Positions 1 to 5,052 of a DNA stretch of 5,356 nt are shown piece after piece. The position numbers were made by a program, and so were the translations under genes. The notes beneath the pieces are model-generated. The model did no database searches. It saw only the letters and a list, made by a program, of their open reading frames with translations, and was not told where the DNA came from. Source of the DNA: Bacillota bacterium (GTDB lineage Bacteria; Bacillota; Limnochordia; Limnochordales; ZCTH02-B6); assembly GCA_003387805.1 (NCBI GenBank), contig QGSR01000148.1:1-5356 (forward strand). Direction: 5' to 3'. Numbering within the stretch: position 1 is the stretch's first letter; each line of letters starts with the position of its first letter.

Positions 1-530
1 AAAATCATCGGCCATTTTCTGCTGGGGCTGATTCAGATCGGTTTCTGGCTGCTCATCGGCTTGTCGGTGCTCCGGTTCGCCGCCGACATCCCCGTGGGCG
101 ATTTCATCGCGTGGCCGCTGCTGCCGCCGCTGCTTTGTTCACGCTGCTGGGGTACTTGTTCTACGCGGCGGTGTTCGTCGGCGTCGGCGCGACGCTGGAG
201 GACATCCAGAGCGCTTCCAATACGCAGGGGCTGGTCTTCATGCTGCCCATGGTGTCGTTTCTGTTCATCCCGCCGGTGACGTCCAATCCCGACGGCTTCA
301 TCGCCAAGGTCGGCACGTTTTTCCCGCCGTCCTCGCCCCTCATCACCATGATTCGCATCGGCATGGAGGCCGCAGCGGCGTGGGAAGCGGCCGTCGCGGC
401 CGTCATCATGCTGGTCTCGACGTGGCTGGTGGTCAAGGCCGCGTCCCGGCTGTTCCGGACGGGCATGCTGATGTACGGCAAGAACGCCACGTGGAAAGAG
501 ATGTGGCGCTGGATTCGCTACCCCGGCTGA
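1..530 (+). pseudogene. ABC-2 type transporter permease, C-terminal part, frameshifted (NatB/YhaP-like)
   Basis: This is the C-terminal portion of an integral membrane permease of the ABC-2 superfamily, most like the NatB/YhaP permeases that pair with a separate ATPase to export ions or small molecules. It enters from the left edge in frame 1 with a hydrophobic segment (about positions 7-75) and then continues in frame 3 as three more hydrophobic segments (about 130-195, 230-290 and 360-445). The motif EDIQS at about 199-213, the FFPPSSP segment near 320-342 and the basic tail after the last membrane segment (GMLMYGKNATWKEMWRW) are typical of the family's C-terminus. The stop is TGA at 528-530. 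The frame changes within roughly 115-140, a CTG/CCG-rich stretch, and the shift matches loss of one base. Frame 1 read alone becomes Arg/Ser/Cys-rich nonsense after that point. No slippery heptamer for programmed -1 frameshifting is visible. Either the gene is broken or the sequence has an indel error. The ATPase partner should lie to the left, outside the window. Confidence 0.78.
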
Positions 531-587
531 CGCCCCGGGCCGCGGGCCGGCGGGCAAAAGGCCCGGAAACCGCCGCAGAAGACAAGG

Positions 588-617
588 ACGGCGCCCCTTA
601 CGGAACCGGGGCGCCGT
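588..617. terminator. Hairpin between convergent genes, overlapping the globin stop codon
   Basis: A perfect 10-bp inverted repeat (ACGGCGCCCC at 588-597, GGGGCGCCGT at 608-617) encloses a 10-nt loop. A further three pairs (one of them G-T), a mismatch and three more pairs extend the stem outward. The globin stop codon (TAA on the minus strand, 600-598) lies in the loop, so the stem is part coding and part trailer. On the minus strand the stem is followed by a moderately T-rich run (CCTTGTCTTCT). On the plus strand no clear T-tract follows. It sits between two convergent genes and probably ends one or both transcripts. It is weaker than a textbook intrinsic terminator because there is no long T run. 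Confidence 0.55.
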
Positions 618-1023
618 CTTCGTCCGTGTTGACCATGTGGGCGGCCGTGCGGGTCAGCCGCTCCATCAGTTTCGGCTTGACCGCGGGGTCGATGCCAGCC
701 GCGTCCATGGCCGCGTCCATGACGGACAGCCAGGCCCGGGCCCGGGCCGGCGTGATGGGGAAGGGCAGATGCCGGTACCGCAGCCGCGGCGGGCCGTAGT
801 GCTCCGAAAACAAGGGCGGCCCCCCGAAAAACTGGCTGAGAAAGGCGAACTGCTTGCGCCGCGTCTCCGTCAGATCCTGCGGGAAAATGGGCGCCAGCAG
901 CGGGTGGCCGTGCACCCGGCTGTAAAACTCGTCCACCAGCCGGGCCAGCGCGTCCGCGCCGCCCATCTCCTCATACAACGTCCCCGACAAGGCAGCGTCC
1001 CACTGCGCCGGAATATCCGCCAC
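598..1023 (-). CDS. Group II truncated haemoglobin (trHbO/YjbI-like)
   Basis: Small haem protein of the 2-over-2 globin fold, group II. Family members bind O2 and other diatomic ligands in the cytoplasm and are linked to oxidative or nitrosative stress; the role here is inferred. From the GTG at 1023 the product is 141 aa, close to the usual 120-135. Visible hallmarks (aligned by eye) are Tyr34 at B10 in the EFYSRV segment, Phe47 at CD1 (PIFPQD), the LTETRRKQF segment (51-59) with the following SQFFGGPPLFSE, proximal His85 at F8 in RHLPFPIT, and the group II Trp98 at G8 (RAWLSVM). The end AAHMVNT is also typical. B. subtilis YjbI, as I recall it, shares nearly all these segments. Recognisable homology begins near residue 15 (TLYEEMGG). 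The GTG has GGAGG 11 nt upstream. An ATG at 1098 would give 166 aa, and an ATG at 1221 would give 207 aa with an N-terminus unlike globins. The gene is convergent with the permease and divergent from the propeller gene. Confidence 0.9.
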   Translation of the reverse strand: MADIPAQWDAALSGTLYEEMGGADALARLVDEFYSRVHGHPLLAPIFPQDLTETRRKQFAFLSQFFGGPPLFSEHYGPPRLRYRHLPFPITPARARAWLSVMDAAMDAAGIDPAVKPKLMERLTRTAAHMVNTDEDGAPVP

Positions 1024-1034
1024 GCCCCGTGAAG

Positions 1035-1039
1035 CCTCC
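1035..1039 (-). promoter_or_regulatory. Candidate ribosome binding site for the globin
   Basis: GGAGG on the minus strand lies 11 nt before the GTG at 1023. The spacing is longer than ideal, but this is the best Shine-Dalgarno match near the globin. The competing ATG at 1098 has only GGCGG seven nt upstream. This site is the main argument, with family length, for the shorter protein. Confidence 0.4.
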
Positions 1040-1047
1040 GTCCGCCG

Positions 1048-1072
1048 CGTGCGGGCCCAAAGCGCCCGCACG
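1048..1072 (-). other. Hairpin just upstream of the globin ribosome binding site
   Basis: A perfect 9-bp inverted repeat (CGTGCGGGC at 1048-1056, GCCCGCACG at 1064-1072) has a 7-nt loop. If globin translation starts at GTG 1023, this stem lies in the mRNA leader and ends eight bases before the GGAGG. If translation starts at ATG 1098, it is inside coding sequence. It has no T-tract. Its function is unknown. GC-rich sequence produces such stems by chance, though nine perfect pairs with a short loop is more than most seen here. Confidence 0.4.
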
Positions 1073-1098
1073 AATGGTGCTTTGTCCGCCCCCAGCAT

Positions 1099-1353
1099 AG
1101 CAAAGCCGCCGGCCGCGGGCAACCGGGCTCGGCCCCGAGTATGAGTAGGACCGGCAAGAGCCAAACTAACGCGGGGCTTCGGGAAGTTCACATATACCGG
1201 CCGGTCTCCACGGATGGGCATCGGCGCGGCGTGGAAATTCCTTCTTCTCGAAGCCCACGCTCATCCCTCCGCTGAACGCCTCAGGCGGCGTCTTCTCGCG
1301 CGCCCGACCCGCCGCGGCAGGACCGGCTGCGGCCGGCGCGGAATTGTTTTTGC
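1099..1353. other. Intergenic region between globin and propeller gene
   Basis: About 255 bases (330 if the globin starts at 1023) separate two divergent genes, so promoters for both should be here or very near. The only AT-richer patch is around 1185-1196. Read on the minus strand it gives TATATG (1196-1191), a 4 of 6 match to a -10 box, with no good -35 at 17-18 bases. A second weak minus-strand pair is TTGGCT (about 1164-1159) with TACTCG 17 bases on. A perfect 10-bp palindrome, ACCGGCCGGT, lies at 1196-1205, abutting the TATATG, and could be an operator or chance. No convincing rightward promoter is visible. Short frames exist on the plus strand (44 codons from ATG 1141, 47 from ATG 1214), but neither has a ribosome binding site or recognisable sequence. 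Confidence 0.45.
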
Positions 1354-2847
1354 ATGAATCCCCGCAGCTGGGCACTGGCAATCGTAAGGCTGTGCCTGTT
1401 CGACGGCGTCGTGGCGGCGGCGCTGGCGGCGGCGCTGGTCCTGGTTGCCGAGGACGAGTTGCCGGTGCCCGCGGCCGCCGCGTTCACGCTGGCGGACCTG
1501 ACCGGCACTGGCCGCACGGAGCTCATCGCCGCCGGCAATGCCGGCGTCTTCGTGCTGACGCCGGCAGGCGATGCGTCGGAGCCCGCGGAGTGGGCGGTGG
1601 TCGCGTCGCTGCCGCCTCTGCCCGCACCGGCCACGGCCGTGGCCGCGGCCGACTTCATCGGCGACGGCGTGCCGTCCATCGCCGTGGGCACCGCGCAGGC
1701 GGGCGCGGTGTACTTGCTGCGCTGGACGGGCTTCGACTGGACCGTCGTCGCGCAGACGGGCTACTTGTGGGCGCCGGTAGCCGCCCTGGCCGCGGCGGAC
1801 TTTTCCGGCCAAGGCGCGGCGCAGCTGGCCGCCGTGGACGCCGGCGGAGGCGTCACCGTCTTCGCCTGGCAAGACCGGACGCTGGCGCCGGTGCGGCGCT
1901 GGCAGGCCGCCGGAGGCCGGGCGCCGCTGACGGCCGTGGCCCGGTTCGCCGCGGACCCGCGGCCCCGGCTGGTCCTCGTCGACGCCGAAGGCGGCGTGGG
2001 CGTCTGGTCGTGGCCCATGCCGGAGCCCGAAGCCCAGGCGTTCGTCTGGGGCACGCCCACGGCGCTGGCCGTCGCGGACGTGGAAGGCCGCGGCCCGGAA
2101 GTCATCGTTGTCACGGACGAGCGCCTGCTGTACCGGTTCGTGTGGACCGACGGCCGCTTGGTCCAGGCGGCCCAGCCGCTCCACGACGCGCGCCTGCCCT
2201 TTGACTTCATGGCTCCCATCCGCCGCCCGGGCCAGTCCGCAGATCTGCTGCTCGCCCACGGCGCCAACGGCATCGGCGTATGGCGGGTCACGTCCTCCTC
2301 CGTATCCCTCGTTGACGAGGGCTGGTCCAATCCGCCGCTGGCCGCGGCCCTCTGGCCGGGCTCGGATACCATTGTCCTGGCCGAACGCACCGGCGAGCGG
2401 GGCGGCCCTTTGCGCGTGTGGTCGCGGCGGCCCGCCGGTTACTTCAATCTGACGGTGGACGGCCGGCCGGTGCCGCTGGGCGATCCGCCGGTATTTTACC
2501 AGGGGCAGGTCATGTTGTCGGCCCGGGACTGGGCTGCCGCGCTGGGCCTGCAGCTTTTCTGGAACGCGGCGGACCTGCGGCTGACCGTGGCGGGCCGCCG
2601 GTCGTACGCGATGCTCACCGTCGGAGAGCGACAAGTGCTGCTGCCGGGAGGCCCCCGGGCCGTCTCGCTGGCGCCGGAGCTGCGGGAGGGCAGAACGTAC
2701 GTGCCGCCCGAGTTTCCCACATGGTTCGGCGCAACCTACCAATGGGACCCGCGCCGCCGCGCGCTGCACGTGTACACCGACGCTGCGCCTCGGTCCGAGG
2801 CGGCAGGGAACGAGCCGCCCGGCACAGAAGAAAACGGCGGTACGTGA
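1354..2847 (+). CDS. Exported FG-GAP/VCBS-like beta-propeller protein with C-terminal stalk domain
   Basis: I recognise the domains but not a named gene. The 497-aa product begins with Arg4 and Arg12 and a hydrophobic stretch (about 18-33), a signal peptide or membrane anchor, so it should act outside the membrane. Seven similar units follow at about residues 43-69, 94-124, 142-172, 192-220, 235-264, 284-311 and 328-357. The best have the form A-D-(F/L/V)-x-G-x-G followed by a hydrophobic strand (ADLTGTG, ADFIGDG, ADFSGQG, ADVEGRG), which is the FG-GAP/VCBS pattern. Units 4, 6 and 7 are degenerate. Spacing is 43-50 residues, as expected for seven propeller blades. Residues 363-475 resemble the copper-amine-oxidase-N-like stalk domain of Bacillota surface proteins (FNLTVDGRPVPL, then QGQVMLSARDWAAALG, and RTYVPPEF). 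No copper-oxidase catalytic domain is present, so enzymatic activity is not implied. The tail after 476 is hydrophilic. The ATG at 1354 lacks a good ribosome binding site, and an in-frame stop at 1273-1275 limits extension. A role in cell-surface or envelope binding is a guess. Confidence 0.87.
   Translation: MNPRSWALAIVRLCLFDGVVAAALAAALVLVAEDELPVPAAAAFTLADLTGTGRTELIAAGNAGVFVLTPAGDASEPAEWAVVASLPPLPAPATAVAAADFIGDGVPSIAVGTAQAGAVYLLRWTGFDWTVVAQTGYLWAPVAALAAADFSGQGAAQLAAVDAGGGVTVFAWQDRTLAPVRRWQAAGGRAPLTAVARFAADPRPRLVLVDAEGGVGVWSWPMPEPEAQAFVWGTPTALAVADVEGRGPEVIVVTDERLLYRFVWTDGRLVQAAQPLHDARLPFDFMAPIRRPGQSADLLLAHGANGIGVWRVTSSSVSLVDEGWSNPPLAAALWPGSDTIVLAERTGERGGPLRVWSRRPAGYFNLTVDGRPVPLGDPPVFYQGQVMLSARDWAAALGLQLFWNAADLRLTVAGRRSYAMLTVGERQVLLPGGPRAVSLAPELREGRTYVPPEFPTWFGATYQWDPRRRALHVYTDAAPRSEAAGNEPPGTEENGGT
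1412..1435 (+). repeat. 12-bp tandem duplication in the signal-peptide coding region
   Basis: TGGCGGCGGCGC occurs twice in direct succession (1412-1423, 1424-1435). It encodes the A-A-A-L-A-A-A-L part of the hydrophobic core of the propeller protein's signal segment. It keeps the frame and may be a small slippage duplication that lengthened the core. Simple alanine-codon composition could also explain it. Confidence 0.5.
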
Positions 2848-2857
2848 TGGGCTGACA

Positions 2858-2889
2858 GCCCGGCACGCCGCGCGGCGTGCGCGCCGGGC
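2858..2889 (+). other. Strong hairpin in the EF-G-like gene leader
   Basis: The left arm GCCCGGCACGCC (2858-2869) pairs with GGCGTGC (2874-2880) and CGGGC (2885-2889). The loop is GCGC, with a 4-nt bulge (2881-2884). That is 12 pairs, almost all G-C. It starts 11 bases after the propeller stop codon and ends eight bases before the AGGAGG of the EF-G-like gene. No T-tract follows, so a classical intrinsic terminator is not supported. It may insulate the two genes, protect an mRNA end or modulate translation. Confidence 0.55.
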
Positions 2890-2897
2890 ATGGAGAT

Positions 2898-2903
2898 AGG
2901 AGG
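2898..2903 (+). promoter_or_regulatory. Ribosome binding site deciding the TTG start of the EF-G-like gene
   Basis: AGGAGG lies seven bases before TTG 2911, which is ideal spacing. The in-frame ATG at 2890 precedes this site and has no Shine-Dalgarno sequence of its own. It also abuts the hairpin. TTG is therefore preferred, and the encoded start (M-K-Q-Y-D, then IRNIALTGHGGSGKT) matches the usual short lead-in to the P-loop in EF-G proteins. Confidence 0.8.
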
Positions 2904-2910
2904 GTTCGGA

Positions 2911-4989
2911 TTGAAGCAGTACGACGCGCAGCACATTCGCAACATCGCGCTGACAGGCCACGGCGGCAGCGGCAAGACACAGCTGACGGAAGCGATGCTG
3001 TTCGCCACCGGCGCCCTGTCCCGGATGGGCAAAGTGGACGACGGCAACACCGTCAGCGACTGGGACCCCGAGGAAGCCAAACGGCAAGTCAGCATCGGCA
3101 CGTCCCTCGTTCCCTGCGAGTGGAAAGATCACAAAATCAACGTGCTGGACACGCCGGGGTACTTCGACTTCGTAGGCGAGGTCGAAAGCGCGCTGGCGGC
3201 CGCCGACGCCATGCTCTGCGTGGTGTGCGCGGCGTCGGGCGTGGAGGTCGGAACCGAACAGGCATGGGCGATGGCGGACAAGAGGAGCCTTCCCCGTGCC
3301 TTTTTTGTTAATAAGATGGACCGGGAAAACGCCTCCTTCGAGCGCACGGTGGAGCAGATTCGCAGCACCTTCGGCGCCGACCTGGCGGTGCTGCAGGTGC
3401 CCATCGGCGAAGCCGCGGCCTTTCGCGGCTGGGTGGACCTGCTGACCATGGAGGCGTGGGTCAAAGACGGCGACAAGATGACGAAAACCGACGTCCCCGA
3501 CGAGGTGGCCGCCATGGCCGAGTCGTACCGGGAGTCGCTGGTGGAAGCCGTGGCCGCGACGGACGACGAGCTGACGCTTTTGTTCCTGGAGGACGAGCCC
3601 ATCGAAACCGAAGACCTGGTGCGGGCTTTGGGCCAGGCGGTGCGCTCGGGCGCGCTGGTGCCGGTGTGGCTGGGCTCGGCCCTGCAAGGCTTGGGTGCGG
3701 ACGCGCTCATGGACGGCATCGTCCGCTTCCTGCCGTCGCCCCTGGACGGCGTTCGCTACGAAGCCACCGACGTCAAGAGCGGCGAAACGGTGACGCTGGA
3801 ACCGGATCCGAACGGCCCTCTGGCCGCCTTCGTCTTCAAGACCATCTCGGATCCGTTCGTCGGCCGCCTGACGCTGTTCCGCGTCGTGTCGGGCACGTTC
3901 TCGGCCGACGGCACGGTGCGCAACATCGACAAGGACAAGGACGAGCGGGTCACGCAAGTGTTCGTGCTGCGGGGCAAGGAGCAAATCGCCGTCCCGGCCG
4001 TCAGCGCGGGCGACCTCGGCGCGGTGTCCAAGCTGCAGGTGACGGCCACGGGCGACTCCCTCGGCCGCAAGGAGCGGCCCTTCCGCTTCCCGAAGCCGGA
4101 CTTCCCCAAGCCCGTCCTGACCATGGCGCTGGTGCCCAAGGCGAAGGGCGACGAAGACCGCATTGCCGCCGGCCTGGCCCGCATGCAGGAAGAGGACGTC
4201 ACGTTTGCCATGTCCAAAGACGCCGAGTCCGGGCAAATTCTCGTCTCGGGCATGGGCGAGCTGCAGCTGGAAATTATGACGACCCGGCTTAAGAGCCAGT
4301 TCGGCGTCGAGGTGGACCTGGTGCCGCCCAAGATTCCGTACCGGGAAACCATCCGCGGCAAAGTGGAGCAGGAAGGCCGGCACAAGAAGCAGACGGGCGG
4401 CCGCGGCCAGTTCGGGCACGTGTTCCTCCGCCTCGAGCCCTTGCCCCCGGGCGGCGGCTTCGAGTTCGTGGACGAAATTTTCGGCGGCGCGGTGCCCAAG
4501 CAGTACATCCCGGCGGTGGAGAAGGGCGTCGAGGAGACGATGGCCGAAGGCGTCCTCGCGGGCTACCCGGTGGTGGACGTGAAGGTGACGCTGTACGACG
4601 GCTCGTACCACAGCGTGGACTCGTCGGAGATGGCGTTCAAGATCGCCGCGTCCATGGCGTTCAAGGAAGGCTTTATGAAAGCCCAGCCCGTGCTGCTGGA
4701 GCCCGTCCTCCAGGTGGAGGTGGTGGTCCCCGAGCGGTTTATGGGCGACGTCATTGCGGACTTGAACAAGAAGCGGGGCCGCATTTTGGGCATGGACCCC
4801 GACGGCGGCAACCAGATTATCCGGGCCCACGTGCCCATGGCGGAAATGGCCCGCTACGCGGTGGACCTGCGCTCCATCACCCAGGGCCGGGGCCGCTTCA
4901 AGACGGAACTGGCCCATTACGAGGAAGTGCCGGAGCATCTGGCCGCGGAAATCATCAGCCAGGCCCAGGCCGCCAAAGGCGCTTCGTAG
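2911..4989 (+). CDS. fusA: Elongation factor G-like translational GTPase (EF-G2 type)
   Basis: Cytoplasmic ribosome-dependent GTPase of the EF-G family; canonical EF-G drives translocation of tRNA and mRNA. From TTG 2911 the protein is 692 aa, the normal EF-G length. G domain (about 1-280): P-loop GHGGSGKT at 16-23, switch I ending KRQVSIGTS at 57-65, DTPGY at 80-84, NKMD at 134-137, and GSAL at 255-258. Domain II spans about 303-385 (FVFKTISDPFVGRLTLFRV), III about 398-472, IV about 473-596, V about 598-683. Domain IV keeps YRETI (477-481), QTGGRGQFGHV (494-504) and the tip GSYHSVDSSEMAFK with His567, so the translocation arm looks intact. Differences from canonical EF-G are Tyr84 where DTPGH has its catalytic His, Ser61 where the switch I Thr is usual, and GHGGSGKT for AHIDAGKT. 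These mark the EF-G2/FusA2-like branch, so the housekeeping fusA may be elsewhere near rpsL/rpsG. No ribosomal-protein or tuf genes flank it. It is probably co-transcribed with one or both neighbours. The family is certain, the subfamily role is not. Confidence 0.95.
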   Translation: MKQYDAQHIRNIALTGHGGSGKTQLTEAMLFATGALSRMGKVDDGNTVSDWDPEEAKRQVSIGTSLVPCEWKDHKINVLDTPGYFDFVGEVESALAAADAMLCVVCAASGVEVGTEQAWAMADKRSLPRAFFVNKMDRENASFERTVEQIRSTFGADLAVLQVPIGEAAAFRGWVDLLTMEAWVKDGDKMTKTDVPDEVAAMAESYRESLVEAVAATDDELTLLFLEDEPIETEDLVRALGQAVRSGALVPVWLGSALQGLGADALMDGIVRFLPSPLDGVRYEATDVKSGETVTLEPDPNGPLAAFVFKTISDPFVGRLTLFRVVSGTFSADGTVRNIDKDKDERVTQVFVLRGKEQIAVPAVSAGDLGAVSKLQVTATGDSLGRKERPFRFPKPDFPKPVLTMALVPKAKGDEDRIAAGLARMQEEDVTFAMSKDAESGQILVSGMGELQLEIMTTRLKSQFGVEVDLVPPKIPYRETIRGKVEQEGRHKKQTGGRGQFGHVFLRLEPLPPGGGFEFVDEIFGGAVPKQYIPAVEKGVEETMAEGVLAGYPVVDVKVTLYDGSYHSVDSSEMAFKIAASMAFKEGFMKAQPVLLEPVLQVEVVVPERFMGDVIADLNKKRGRILGMDPDGGNQIIRAHVPMAEMARYAVDLRSITQGRGRFKTELAHYEEVPEHLAAEIISQAQAAKGAS

Positions 4990-5001
4990 CCCCTGGTCTG
5001 T

Positions 5002-5046
5002 CTCGCCTTCCCGCCGCATACGCTGACGTAAGCGGGGGAGGGCGAG
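5002..5046 (+). other. Hairpin overlapping the ribosome binding site of the downstream membrane protein
   Basis: CTCGCCTTCCC (5002-5012) pairs with GGGAGGGCGAG (5036-5046), 11 pairs with one G-T. The 23-nt loop holds a small inner stem, CGCT/AGCG (5021-5024 and 5031-5034). It lies between the EF-G-like stop (4989) and the ATG at 5053. The right arm overlaps the start of the purine-rich site GAGGGGGAG before the ATG, so folding could mask ribosome binding. No T-tract follows, making an intrinsic terminator unlikely. Confidence 0.5.
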
Positions 5047-5052
5047 GGGGAG

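Noticed and set aside
535..566. CCGGGCC/GGCCCGG inverted repeat as a terminator for the permease
   Set aside because: It is only seven pairs with an 18-nt loop and no T-tract. The 588-617 stem is much stronger.
1024..1221. A 66-residue N-terminal extension of the globin from ATG 1221
   Set aside because: It would make a 207-aa protein, far above family length, with a Pro/Arg-rich extension unlike globins, and it would occupy most of the divergent intergenic region.
1141..1275. A 44-codon plus-strand frame from ATG 1141
   Set aside because: It has no ribosome binding site and no recognisable sequence, and it lies across the probable globin promoter region.
2890..2910. ATG 2890 as the EF-G-like start
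   Set aside because: The AGGAGG site lies downstream of it at ideal distance from TTG 2911. The extra seven residues contain the encoded ribosome binding site and match nothing in EF-G N-termini.
2911..4989. Tet(M)-type ribosomal protection protein
   Set aside because: It shares the GTPase fold, but the domain IV sequences (YRETI, QTGGRGQFGHV, GSYHSVDSSEMAFK) and the overall pattern are those of EF-G/EF-G2 and not of tetracycline-resistance proteins.
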